NCBI GenBank assembly: GCA_033065855.1
Contig: JAVXUO010002340.1
Location: 310,001-374,000 of the forward strand
Length of the DNA stretch: 64,000 nucleotides
Origin: Escallonia rubra
Taxonomy: Eukaryota > Streptophyta > Magnoliopsida > Escalloniales > Escalloniaceae
Reading direction: 5' to 3'
Shown here: one piece after another, positions 21,974 to 33,514 of the stretch
Position numbering within the stretch: the stretch's first letter is position 1
How the letters are laid out: each line of letters begins with the position of its first letter
Notes under the pieces: model-generated
Seen by the model: the letters and a program-made list of their open reading frames with translations, nothing else
What the model was told of the DNA's origin: nothing
The model's database searches: none
Translations under genes and position numbers: made by a program

Positions 21974-22542
21974 GCCTCCCTAGCCTTCTCCCCCCCCCTA
22001 TCTCTCTTAGCCTTTAAGAACGAGAAGCAAGAGAACCCAAAAGAAAAGGGCTAGAAAGGAAAATGAAGATATTTAAAGGAAAAAAGTCCTAAGTTGGCAA
22101 TTTACACTAACACTCCCCCAACTTTTGATACTTATTCAAAATGCACCCAAAACGTTCTAATATTTATAAAAAAGGGATCTTACACTTTCATTCGAAGGAA
22201 AGACTATTCCTTCGACTGAATCCTTCAGCCGCGAAATAATCTCCTTCGCCCCTGTTCTTCTCATTCGACTGAATCCATTTCATTTGACCCAAACCATCAT
22301 TCCATTCGACTGAATCCTTCGGTCCCCTCTTTTCTCGATTTAAAACACTTTTCTTTCGAATGAATCTTTCAGTAGCTCCATTATATTTCTGCCTAAAGAA
22401 GATTGATTCGAATGAATCGGGATTCATTCGACCGAATCCTTCAGAGAGGGTTTAAGGACCGATTTCATCTAATGATTTGATTTATCCTTTAATCTATTTC
22501 CAACAGATATAATCATTCTTAGCATAAAAAGGGGCTCTTACA
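21974..22542 (-). repeat. Gypsy LTR2, right part
   Basis: Resumes at GCCTCCCTAGCC and ends GGGGCTCTTACA at 22542, next to unit C's polypurine tract. It overlaps 20264-20646 in content, so the two halves probably come from two LTR copies. Confidence 0.85.
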
Positions 22543-24394
22543 TTCTCCCCACCTTAAAAGAATTATGTCCCCGGAATTAAACATACCTTAATCATCGAAA
22601 AGTTACGCTTGTTTTTTACGTATAACATCCTCGAGTTCCCGAGTAGCGTCCCTCTAAGAATGGTTATTGTCACGACCCGAACCCACGAGTAGGCACGTGA
22701 CCGGCCACAGACCCAATAGACTCCAACCGAGGGCTTTGCCAGGCCTTACTACAATCCTGTGACTCCAAAAATAATTCTAATTTACGGACCTCCAAAAATT
22801 CGAATAAAACTCTCATTACATGTCTTTAAAACTTATAAAGAAAACTCGAGGAGACCTAAGCTCCTTACATCAGTTCAAGCATAACGTAAATTAACATAGA
22901 CTAAAATGTTCGAATAATGGACACTCATTATTCTAAAAGTTCTCTTCGGGCACTACTCCCCCGTGTGGCTCATACGGCTCCGCTTCCCTTAAGTCGTCAC
23001 CTGAAAAGTAAGGAATGAGCGAAAGCCCAGCAAATAAGTTTGAAATTTCTAAAACATGCCATGGGTTTTCTTTCGAAAAATCCAACATTCGGTCATTGTC
23101 ATTCGTAAAACGTCCTTCAAATACATATACACATATACATGAAGTTTCAAAAGAAAAGATTTTCAAATCTGAATACAACCATCATTCATTCCATTCACAT
23201 CAGAAACGTATATTTCTTTTCGTAGGTATGCTGCGGTCAGCGTACGAGCCCCCCTGACTAGGGCCCGAAATCCCTCCTACACCCGGGATAAAATAATCAT
23301 GTGGACGCAAGGGCGCACCACCAGCCATAGTACTATGCATCAACGTATGAGCCCCGTTGACCAGGGCCCGAAATCCAACATTCCCCCGTTGGATATGGGG
23401 CACAACAACCAAGACAAGTTTCATTGCTCATTAACATGTACTCAGTAACATTTTATAACTCACACGACATTCCATGGCATTCTTTCAAATTATATTTCTC
23501 ATCAAATATTTTAGAAATAAAACATATGCAGAATAAATCTTTGAACTTCAATTGATCAAAACATAAATACATATTATAGTTTTTGCAAATAAATATACGG
23601 AGGAACATGACAGGGGTACTTACCTCGCTCAAAATATGTTTCTGGTATTTGCTCAAATGCCGGCCCTAACTGTTGACTATCAAAACCTAAATAACAAATC
23701 ATACAGATGTCATTTATTGACGCTCGGGCACGTTAAGGGTTTTATGTTTCTTTTAGATGAGTAAACTTTACCCAACCATCCCCCGACTTATGTATAATTA
23801 CCTATTTGCACTTTGTCTGAATCTATTCAGAAGAGGTCCTTCGAAATAATTTAGTAACTATCGTGACAATGAAGCGTTACGCTAAAACCGCTCGGGCGCT
23901 ACGCTGCTAACATAGCAAACGACCTTAAAATATTTCGAAACTTTAGAAACTACCTTATCTTAGCTACATAAGATTATTGCAGGAGTTTCAGAATTTAAAA
24001 ACTTAGTTTACTATTCTATAATACACTAACGTCTCTATAACGAATAAACTTAGTTAACACGCTTTCCGAGCTCCGAAAAATCTAAATTTTTTTACTGTGT
24101 GTAGGTTTTGAAAAATAAACCTAAGTTACATGTTTGAGTTTTCCCCAAAACATTTTCTAGATATATTTTAAAAATTCGAAAGGGAACTGCTGGAATAGGA
24201 TGCCTTTTTAGCAACACTTTTAAGCTCAATTTTAAGATCAAATCTTTTCCCTTTCTTTGTGAAATCATTTTCTTCATCATGCACTCAGAAGTCTCTCTAC
24301 CCAAATCCTTCATATATTTACATTAACCATTCACCGATATAAACCTACATGTAATATTCACTAGACACAACTAAGATTTCCTCCATTCCCTCAC

Positions 24395-25210
24395 ACGGCT
24401 CACAGCAATATCCACTTGTCTTATGGTAGCCCAGTAGCTACTTCTTCCTCCTCATGGCAGCTTCATCTTTCCTCTCACATACATGCAACATCATCATACT
24501 TACAGGTCACAACCAATACACACTCATGCCACACCCATATGCATCTCACTCCTCACGGTTACTCTCTTCTCACGGCTCATTCACACAGTGCACACCACAT
24601 CTGCACACTCGCCGTTCCACTCCTGCACACACACATATATACACTATAACACATACCTTGATACATGCACCACCCATGGTAAATTTCACTCACTGTATAC
24701 ATTACACCCATTGCCTCACGGCAGTGGGTTTTCTCTATGTTCAAACCCGCACATACAACACCCACGACAGCCTCCACAAGGCTGTTTCTCTCTCAAACAC
24801 CATAACACGCACTCAAAACACACACACTCTCACGGTTGTCTGGCCTTCTTAAACACATACCCACATACAACACTTTCCCCCAGCTTCTCCCTCACATAAC
24901 TCATTCACGCACAGCCCATGCATCATTCGTAAACATAGTCCCATGTACACAATTTCACCCACACCCAGATGTCATCACGGCAGTCCTCACCATGCACCAG
25001 GCTGCCTATGGCAGCTTCTCTTTCCATCGCTTTTCCACTTCATTGCACACACCACGCACGCACACTTTGGCTGTCACTATGGCAGCCCTTCTTCGCCTCT
25101 CCATGGCTGCTTTCGTGCTCCCTTTAGTAACCTATGGTTGCGCCGGAATATATATACTAACGGCAACCTTAATCTCACGGCCCTTAACCCACCAAAACAA
25201 TTCCGTATAG
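24395..25210. repeat. C/A/T-rich low-complexity stretch in the solo LTR
   Basis: This region is dominated by CACA, CTCA and TCAC runs with recurring CACGG and GGCAGC words. Several overlapping frames stay open only because of composition. Nothing gene-like is seen. Confidence 0.6.
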
Positions 25211-25642
25211 GTGCAAAGTCACAGCCACCATGGCTGTGACTTGCTTAACCGTCCATACAGTGGCTTCCGTGGCACCACATACACAGCACTATGAATCCAA
25301 AACCTCACAACCCAATACCCACGATGCACAAAAACACACAACAGACGCTAATGCCTGCAAACATTAAGCCCTCTCGCACACGTACAGTAGTAAACACACC
25401 TCACAAAGCCACAAGGCTTCTCTTCACGCATACTCAAGCGGCAGATCCATAACGTAGAGACAATACCACTTATATGATTTATACGCATTAGAATTATCAT
25501 AATAAGGTGAATAGGCTTACCGAAATCTGTCGAAACCCTTCTTTTCTCTCTTTCTCTGCCGCTGCTCCACGTCCCTCTCCTTCAGCCGCTCTCCGAAATC
25601 TTGTTAGGAGAAATTAGGGTCGGCTGCTAAAGAATATCATTC

Positions 25643-25652
25643 TTATATATAA
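25643..25652 (-). promoter_or_regulatory. TATA-like element of the second-family LTR
   Basis: TTATATATAA, self-complementary. Orientation is assumed from the order of terminal sequences and from the leader-like sequence on its minus-strand downstream side. Confidence 0.45.
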
Positions 25653-26026
25653 CCCGAATCCCTAATTGGGCAAAGACAAGAAAAACCCTCTCACCCTTTG
25701 GTCGCTAAAACTTCTTAACCGAATTTAATAACTTAAAAATGGTCCAACAATAAATTTTTATGATAATTTATGTGTTAAGAAAATTATCAACGAGTTATTA
25801 CGCTATCATGTTTGTCAAAACATCGCTAATATTAAAAGAATCGATATTTTAAATAACTTGTCGCTAATATATGTTCAGAACCTATTCTGGACCGCACCCC
25901 GGGGTCCGCTAAACGATCCCAGTGGCGTGACACGTCACCCATTTGGCGGTTAACATCGCTCAACATCATTGCTCGGTCAAAGTGCTCCGCGCCTCGAGCA
26001 TCCGCACGGCGATCGAAAGTGTGCTC

Positions 26027-26098
26027 ACCGCAAGGGGGTCGGCCACCGCAAGGGGGTCGGCCACCGCAAGGGGGTCGGCCACCCCAAGGGGGTCGGCC
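26027..26098. repeat. 18-bp tandem repeat in solo LTR
   Basis: Four copies of GCAAGGGGGTCGGCCACC, the last with changes. Confidence 0.85.
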
Positions 26099-26196
26099 TC
26101 CATCGCCCTGCGAAGGGGGGAACTTGCCGAGCGGCACTGACTTCTCGCTCCAACAACACTCACACGTTATCTTCAGTAGCGCGACGCTCTATCGCA

Positions 26197-26500
26197 GGCT
26201 CAATCAAAGTGACGGGGCTCAAGCCCTCGCGGCGGGACGGGCTCGCAACCATGAAGCCCTCACCGGCTCAATCAAACTGACGGGGCTCCGGCCCTCGCGG
26301 CGGGACGGGCTCGCAACCATGAAGCCCTCGCCGGTTCAATCAAACTGACGGAGCTCTAGCCCTCGCGGCGGGACGGGCTTGCAACCATGAAGCCTTCGCC
26401 GGCACAATCAACCGGGGGCTCCGGCCCTCGCCAGCACAATCAACCGACGAGCTCCGGCCCTCGCCAGCACAATCAACCGGAGGCTCCGGCCTTCGCAACA
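26197..26500. repeat. ~68-bp and ~37-bp tandem repeats in solo LTR
   Basis: Three copies of a unit containing GGCTCAATCAAACTGACGGG and CCTCGCGGCGGGACGGGCT, then about three copies of a shorter derived unit with GCACAATCAACCG and CTCCGGCCCTCGCC. Short frames across this are composition effects. Confidence 0.75.
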
Positions 26501-27028
26501 AGGATGGGCTTACAACCCTAAGGCCATCGCCGGCACAATCACCCGACGGACTCACAGGGGGCTCCGCTCGTAGTGCTCCGGCACGAGGACCCCTCGCCAC
26601 GGACTCTGAGTATCAAGCTGTGAGCATGTGCGCCCATGTTACCATTGATCATCGACACCGCCAGGGCAATGAACCGCGAGTCACTCCGGGACGGGAGCAG
26701 GTCCTCGGAGGGCATCGTGTCCGGCACGCCTGGCAGTTGGCTGCAGGGGCAACCCTCACCGCTGCCAGGATCTCAGCGCGTCTCATGACGCATCTCGTGG
26801 GATTCAGTAAGGGCTTGGACTGGAGGCTGGGGCAACGGGCTACTCTGACCATGCTACCGTAGTGTGGTCAGTCTCCTCAGACATGCAGATGGACGCTGCA
26901 AGGGCAAGACGACACGAACTCGGGGACCAGCAATTCGACGGACAATCAAGACTGCGAGACCCCCTACGGCGACGTGTCACTCCCGGAGGACGACACGTGT
27001 CGGCTGATGACACGCGCATATTTGTGCC

Positions 27029-27036
27029 TATATATA
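27029..27036 (+). promoter_or_regulatory. TATA box of the nested solo LTR
   Basis: TATATATA, about 340 bp before the LTR end. It corresponds in position to the TATAAATA of the other LTRs of the family. Confidence 0.6.
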
Positions 27037-27551
27037 GTGGATTCTGGAGCTTATTCAAGGACTTCTCTCTCATTTCAAGATTTCACTTTCTCTCTCTAAA
27101 ACTTATTCTCTCTGGATTTCTAGTGAGAGAGACATTTGAACTCCCAACATCTGACTCTTGACGCTGCACTCTCGTCGACCGTCGTCCCTGTTCGTCGTCA
27201 CCCTGCCTGCGCGGCGCTGCCAGCCCTCGCAACCTGCCTGGGGAGCCTTGCTCTCAGCCCTTACTCCATCCTTGCTGTCTCCCACTTTGCCTACTTGGAA
27301 GCCAACGCAGACTGCATCCTTTGTGGCACCTCACGTGGCATGCGAACCATCTTTCCTCGGCAACAATATACATCAGTCAATATCCATAATATCTACTATT
27401 ATTAAATTATAATTTATGATTCTAGAATTGTCACTAAAGATCATCATATAATGCTCCCCAAATTCGTCGGTAAAAACTCAAAAGAACATTACTCTTAAAA
27501 ACTGTCGCTAAAGTAATAATAACCGGTTAAGCCTAGGTTCGGGGTATTACA

Positions 27552-28870
27552 GTTATGCTATAATACCTTCACAAAAGCTATCCTCTTAGAGCGCGTGGCA
27601 CCTTCGTCACATTCCAGGATGCGATCTGGTTGCTCTTCAAAAGATAGATCTTCTCTAACTTGAATAAGCTCAAACTCAATAACATGCGAAGGGTCAAAAA
27701 CATACTTCCTCAAGGTTGAAACTATGGAAAACATTATGTATCTTTGACAAATTTGGAGGCAAGGCTAAACGATAAGCAACTATACCCTCTAAGATTTCAA
27801 ACGGTCTAATATACCTTTCAGACAGCTTTCCCTTCTTCCCAAAGTTCAAGACTCCTTTCCACGAGGATACTCGCAAAAACACATGATCACCAACGTCAAA
27901 TTCGAGCTCACGACGCCTCATATACGCGTAACTCTTATGTCGGCTCTATGCAGTCTTAAGTTTGTTCCTAATCACTTGGATCTTGTTTGCGGTGATTTGA
28001 ACAAGTTCTGAACCTATCAATTTCCTTTCTCCAACCTCACTCCAACAAATTGGTGATCGACATCTTCTTCCATAAAGAGCCTCAAATGGTGTCATCTGAA
28101 TGCTAGCATGATAACTGTTATTGTAAGCAAATTATATCAATGTTAAGTGATTATCCCAACTACCTCAAATATCCTAAACACGAGCTCGCAGCATGTCCTC
28201 CAATGTCTGGATAGTTCGATCAGATTGCCCGTCTGTTTGTGGATGGAAAGTTGTGCTGAGATTAAGTCGTGTATCCATGGCCTCTTGCAAACCACCCCAA
28301 AAGCGTGAGGTAAATCTTGGGTCTCTATCTGACACAATAGATAAAGGCACTCCGTGCAACCTAAGTATTCCTCGAACGTACAAGTTAGCAAGTACCTCGA
28401 TCGAATCCTTGTTCCTTATGGCTAAAAAGTGAGCTGCCTTGGTCAAACGGTCAACTATCACCCATATTGCATCGTGTCACTTTGTAGTTGGCGGCAATCC
28501 AACCACAAAATCCATCGTTATATGCTCCCACTTCCACTCAGGAATAACAAGTGGTTGTAACCTCCCAATAGGTCTCTGGTGTTCTGCGTTAACCCGCTGA
28601 TACACCAAACATCTGGCCACAAAGTCCGCTACCTCTCTTTTCATCCCGCAAATTCTGGTACATCTTGGTACTACTCGGGTGAACCGCAAAAGGTGAATTG
28701 TGTGCCTCCGAAAGAATCTCTTTCTTCAATTTCGGATTCGAGGGAACACACAGTCTCCGAACCCATACGAAGAATACCCTCGCTATCCAATCTGAAGTCT
28801 GTGTAACCACCTTCTTTAACTTTGTCACTAATCTTGGCCAATTTGGGGTCTGACGGTTGAGCCACCTTAA
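27552..28870 (-). pseudogene. Unit C integrase
   Basis: C-terminal block at 27694-27921 (F-D-V-G-D-H-V-F-L-R-V-S-S-W-K-G-V), then G-R-R-C-R-S-P near 28060. The core is open at 28174-28461 with [10 protein letters not shown] and the [12 protein letters not shown] motif; Asp-Arg stands where plant integrases usually have the catalytic Glu-Arg. The zinc-binding part is at 28589-28828. A TAA at the L-P-L-I-E-F block (near 28130) and the chromodomain TAG at 22656-22654 match other units. The chromodomain coding continues across the inserted LTR. Confidence 0.85.
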
Positions 28871-29336
28871 TCTTCTCTATCAATGATGGTTGAACTTCCA
28901 AATGTGCCAAATACCCACAAGAATTTGGAACTCTTACCTCGACTTCTAACTTCTCCAATTCTTCCAGCAATTGAGGTTGTCTAGTGAGCATAGCAGAAAG
29001 TCTTCCTAGACTTTTCCTACTTAGCGCATCCGCCACAACATTAGCCTTACCTGGATGGTACAAAATGGTGCAATCACAGTCCTTCAACAATTCCAACCAC
29101 CGTCTTTGTCTCATATTCAACTCTTTTTGTGTGAACTCTTTTTGTGTGAACATGTATTTCAAACTCTTACGATCCGTATTAATTTCACACGGTTCACCGT
29201 ACAAATAATGACGCCAAATCCTTAGTGCAAAAATCACAGCTGCTAATTCCAAGTCATGGGTAGGATAATTCAGCGCCTGCTGTTTAAGTTGTCCGGAGGC
29301 ATAAGCAATTACCTTACCCCCGTTGCATGAGCACAC
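28860..29336 (-). pseudogene. Unit C RNase H
   Basis: The best RNase H of the array: [27 protein letters not shown] and A-D-A-L-S-R-K, continuous with the integrase N-terminal region to 28671. It carries the 15-bp tandem duplication giving [10 protein letters not shown] (29120-29152). The usual T-D-H-K-S reads T-D-R-K-S here. Confidence 0.85.
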
Positions 29337-30456
29337 TATAGATGACGAACCCTCCAGATTCAGATGGCAGTGTCAAGACTGGTCCCGAAACTAAACGCTT
29401 CTTCAATTCTTGAAAACTCTTTTGACATTCTTCTCTCCACCGAAATTTGGCATACTTTCTTGTCAACTGGATCAAAGGAATAGAAATGCAAGAGAAACCT
29501 TCGACATACCTCCTATAATAACCTACTAGTCCCAAGAAACTTCTAATTTCTGTCACGGAGGTCGGCCTCTCCCAATTCACAATTGTTTCGTAGGATCCAC
29601 AGATATCCCATCTTTAGTCACTACATGACCCGAGAACGAAACTTGTTCTAACCAAAACTCACACTTATTGAACTTGGCAAATGTCTTTCATGCTCCTCCC
29701 TGCTCTTGGAATAAACCAAAATATCATCTATAAAGACAATCACAAACAGATCCAGGTACTTTTTAAACACCATGTTCATTAGGTCCATAAATGCGGCCGC
29801 AACTTTCATCAGACGGAAAGGCATTACTAAAAATTCGTAATGACCATACCGAGTCCAAAAACAGTCTTTGGTACATCCTCCTTCTTCACCTTAAGTTGAT
29901 GGTATCCTGATCGAAGGTCTATTTTCGCGAAATACCTTGCACCTTGAAGTTGATCAAATAGGTCGTCGATTCTAGGCAGGGGATATTTATTTCGGACTGC
30001 CAGGCGATTAAACTCCCTATAGCCGATTCATAAACGCATGCACCCATCCCTCTTCTTAACAAATAGTACCGGCGCATCCCATGGAGACACACTAGGATGA
30101 ATCATACCCTTGTCTAAAAGTTCTTATAATTGCTCCTTTAGTTCCTTAAGTTCAGTAGGAGCCAACTTGTAGGGTGCTTTGGGAATAGGTGCTGCACCAG
30201 GAATCAAATCAATAGTGAACTCGATCTCCCTATCTGGCGGAAGGCCAGGCAAGTCTTCTGGAAACACTTCTGAACATTCACGAACCACAAGGACGTCCTC
30301 TAGCCTGACTCCGGCTACGCGAGTGTCGTGGATGTAACCAAAACAACCTCTACAACCCTTCATCTGAAGGCGTTTGGCACGCAGAGACAAAATCAAATTA
30401 ATTAAGGTACTGACTCTAGCCCCTTGAATCTTAAATTCGGGCTGATTCGGAATCAA
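29314..30456 (-). pseudogene. Unit C reverse transcriptase
   Basis: The connection region is open at 29314-29580 and the N-terminal part at 30124-30456. The central palm (29700-30110) has several stops and frameshifts, though the F-I-D-D region (near 29730) and K-I-D-L-R-S-G-Y region are recognisable. Confidence 0.83.
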
Positions 30457-30465
30457 AAATTGAAC

Positions 30466-30800
30466 TTATGTGCTAAAGCAGTCTATCCTGGCATGATTGT
30501 AAGACAACCAATACACACCCAAAATCACATCGAAGTCTTTCATATCTAGCGGACTTAAATCCACCGTCAACACTCTATCATCGACAATGATGGAGCAAGA
30601 ATTGTATACTCTAAAGGAGACCACAGAGTTTCCAGTGGGGGTTTCAACATAGTGTTTAGTTTCCAGGCTTCTAGGGTTGACAGTCAAATGCTTACAAAAA
30701 GATGTCGAAACGAGTGAGTGTGTGCCACCGGGGTCTACTAGCGTAAGTGCCTTCTTGTCACAGACTTCAAAGGTACCTGTTACAACATCATTTGACGCTG
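30466..30800 (-). pseudogene. Unit C aspartic protease
   Basis: Open with the zinc-knuckle region to 30918. Active-site motif is L-V-D-P-G-G-T-H-S-L-V near 30725-30750, with Pro in place of Ser/Thr; [11 protein letters not shown] follows near 30500. Confidence 0.83.
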
Positions 30801-31777
30801 CCGCCTCGTGAGTCATCATGGCAAAGACTCTGGCACGTCCCTCCTGTGTTTTTGGCTCATCATCCTCTTTCTTATTCCACTTGTGATCACATGTTGGCTT
30901 CGTGCAGTTTCTGGCCATGTGTCACATTGCTCCGCAAGTATAACACGCTCCCGTCTCCTTATAGGACGGCGAGTTCCCAGGATATTTTCCACAAGTAGTA
31001 CAATTTAGTACCGCTTTGAGTTTGCTGCCTTTGCCCCGATCCCCCTAAGAATTTTCTCTTGACATTTGATGCTGGTTCCCATCCATTTCCAGAGTTCTCT
31101 TCATTACGGTCCCTCTTTTTCCTCTTGTTTTCCCAGATACGAAGTTGTTCATCATGAAGCCGCTCCAGACGTTGCGCCCCATCCACCACTTTTGCATAGG
31201 TAGGGTTATCCAGAATAGACATCTGTCGCCTTATCTCAAAGCGCAGTCTCTCTCGAAACTTGCGTGCACGATGACTCTCGTCTCGAACAACATGCGAGGC
31301 AAATCTTAAAAGTCACGGAAACCGTTCCTCGTACTTCGTGATCCTCTCATTTAGAGGCTGAGCGATCCACATGAAGTCGCTCTCCACGGCCTCCTTCACT
31401 TTTGGGGGAAAATACTTCGTGAAGAAGCGGTCATGAAATGCTTGCCATGTGAAATCTCTTTTCGCTTATACCTTCATCATCCTTGAGGTAATCTTCCACC
31501 ATTGGTCTGCCTCGCCTGTAAACTGAAAAATTGCTAACTTCACCTTCTGTTTGTCTTAGCACCCTAACACCTCGAATACCTTATCCAACTCATTAACCCA
31601 AGTCTCTGCAACCACATGATCCACAGCCTTATCGAACTTATTTCGACGCAAACTCGTGAACTGTTTCAAGATCGCAGCGTTAGCTGCAACCTGTGTAGCG
31701 TTGGGTTCTTCATCTCGTCTTCCACCTCGGCCTCCCCGGCCTCCTCTGCCACCACGAATTCCGCCGCGGTTACTCAT
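30801..31777 (-). pseudogene. Unit C gag
   Basis: Start ATG at 31777. The N-terminal part (to 31556) stops at TAA after V-F-E-V-L-G-C, the same stop as units E and F. The middle is at 30959-31222. The zinc knuckle near 30915-30950 reads C-Y-T-C-G-A-M-stop-H-M-A-R-N, with a TGA in place of Gly. Confidence 0.84.
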
Positions 31778-31911
31778 CCTGATTAGCACCATAAACATAA
31801 ATAAGCCTAATAATGCTTACACACTAATCATGCACTAATCCTAACAAGCACGGAAGCTTGAAACTAACATGTCTTAAATTGGTTCTAAGAGTCTACATAA
31901 TCTTTAACCTA

Positions 31912-31924
31912 GGCTCTGGTATCA
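31912..31924 (-). other. Unit C primer-binding site (variant)
   Basis: The minus strand reads TGATACCAGAGCC. The inner change (ACCAGAG for ATCAGAG) is shared with units D and F. Confidence 0.7.
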
Positions 31925-31927
31925 AAC

Positions 31928-33437
31928 TCTAACGCCCCCGACCTTGGGAGCCGTTACCACATATACTTCAAGTCTTAATCAGCGCATTCTAATAAATAAT
32001 CAGTTACACCATGGTATAAAGCTGAGTGTCTAATCCATTATCGACAAAATATCTTCAAAAGATAGAGGCTTAATTAAAACCCAGCCTCTTACAATCCATC
32101 TAATCACAAAATAATAATCAATCCCCAAATTCTATTTCAAAAGCCTAATGCCAGGTAAAAATTACCCGCATTCGGGTAAAGTTCTCAAAAAGGAATACAT
32201 TGTTTGGACACACTAACAAAATAGAAGCTCGAATTCCCCAAGCATGCCATTCTTCTAATCATGTCTACCACCTGTGGTAAGGGATAAAGCAAACAAATAG
32301 GGAATGAGCTGAAATAGCCCAGTAAGGGGAAATCAAATGGAAAGCAAATACATTAATTCGTATTCCGAAACAAAGCCTTAACCTTGACGAACAAGCAATA
32401 TCAATTGGCATTAATGTCTGTAACGCGAATCCAATATACAGAATGATCATTAATGGCCATAGGCCCAAAGCAAACACAAAACCCAAAGGTACGAAATGCG
32501 TACTGGTAGCGTAATAGCCCTCAACATGAGGACTATCCAGAAGCCACTAAAAGACACTACAGAAGCCACTAAGGTGGCCACAAAAGTCAATATGTGACTA
32601 CGAAAGTCTTAAGGACTCCCTTTTTAACAAAAGGTTGTTCATCTTAATGATCATGTACAATTTACGAATTCCAAACTCAAAAGCAACGAAGGTAAATAGG
32701 AAGCAATTTGAACAAAACTTCACAGCTGTACGGCAACTAGTAAAGTGATACTATGTAACGAATCCCTACCACAGCAAGAAGTATGAAATCCCTTACCTTA
32801 ATCAAGCTTTTAGTAAGAAATCCTCAAGCACCGGCCTTAGAATCTAAAGAGCCTCCCTAGACTTCTCCCCCCCTCTCTCTCTCCACCTTTAAGAAAGAGA
32901 AGCAAGAGAACCCAAAAGAAAAGGGCTAGAAAGGAAAAGGAAGCTATTTAAAGGAAAAAAGTTGTAAGTTGGCAATTTACACTAACATTCCCCCAACTTT
33001 TGATACTTATTCAAAATGCACTCAAAACTTTCTAATATTTATAAAAAAGGGATCTTGCACTTTCATTCGAAGGAAAGACTATTCCTTCGACTGAATCCTT
33101 CAGCCGCGAAATAATCTCTTTCGCTCCGGTTCTTTTCATTCGACTGAATCCATTTCATTTGACCCAAAACATCATTCCATTCGACTGAATCCTTCGGTCC
33201 CCTCTTTTCTCGATTTAAAACACTTTTCATTCGAAGCAAAACTTTTTCTTCGAATGAATCTTTCAGTAGCTCCATTATATTTCTGCCTAACGAAGATTGA
33301 TTCGAATGAATCGGGATTCATTCGACAGAATCCTCCAGAGAGGGTTTAACGACCAATTTCATCTAATGATTTGATTTATCCTTTAACCTATTTTCCAACA
33401 GATATAATCATTCTTAGCATAAAAAGGGGCTCTTACA
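31928..33437 (-). repeat. Gypsy LTR3
   Basis: 1510 bp. It starts TCTAACGCC instead of TGTAACGCC, so the integrase-recognised CA terminus (minus strand) is mutated to GA. It ends GGGGCTCTTACA. LTR4 and LTR6 share the mutated terminus. Confidence 0.9.
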
Positions 33438-33514
33438 TTCTCCCCACCTTAAAAGAATTCTGTCCCCGGAATTAAACATACCTTAATCATCGAAAACTTA
33501 CGCGTGCTTTTTAC

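Larger units (their letters stand above)
25872..27365 (+). mobile_element. Solo LTR, sister subfamily of the Gag-only element
   Basis: The ends are TGTTCAGAACCTATTCTGG and CCTCGGCAACA, with the TSD ATATA at 25867-25871 and 27366-27370. Both ends are clearly related to the LTRs at 35068 and 60416 (AACCTATTCTGG; TTTGTGGCACCTC near the 3' end), but the 1494-bp middle is different and carries its own tandem repeats. It inserted into the 22668 solo LTR, making a two-level nest within unit C. Confidence 0.87.
22668..27551 (-). mobile_element. Solo LTR of a second Ty3/gypsy family, holding a nested solo LTR
   Basis: The ends are TGTCACGACCCGAACC and GGTTCGGGGTATTACA, imperfect inverted termini with TG...CA. 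The insert is flanked by the 5-bp TSD GTTAT (22663-22667 and 27552-27556), and gypsy coding sequence continues across it. Without the nested element it is about 3.4 kb. No coding domain, PBS or polypurine tract was found, so it is a solo LTR. A TATA-like stretch at 25643-25652 with a downstream leader on the minus strand suggests minus orientation. A direct repeat (AGGGCCCGAAATCC at about 23260 and 23360) lies inside. Confidence 0.85.
22543..31927 (-). mobile_element. Gypsy unit C, internal region (split by a nested LTR)
   Basis: Sequence runs from the polypurine tract (22543) to the PBS (31912-31924). Removing the 4884-bp insert and one 5-bp TSD leaves about 4.5 kb, the same as unit B. The insertion lies in the chromodomain coding region. 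Confidence 0.88.

Noticed and set aside
24416-25239. Several 60-140-codon frames rich in His, Thr and Ser
   Set aside because: They arise from a CA/CT-rich stretch within a solo LTR and overlap in all phases. No motif is recognisable.
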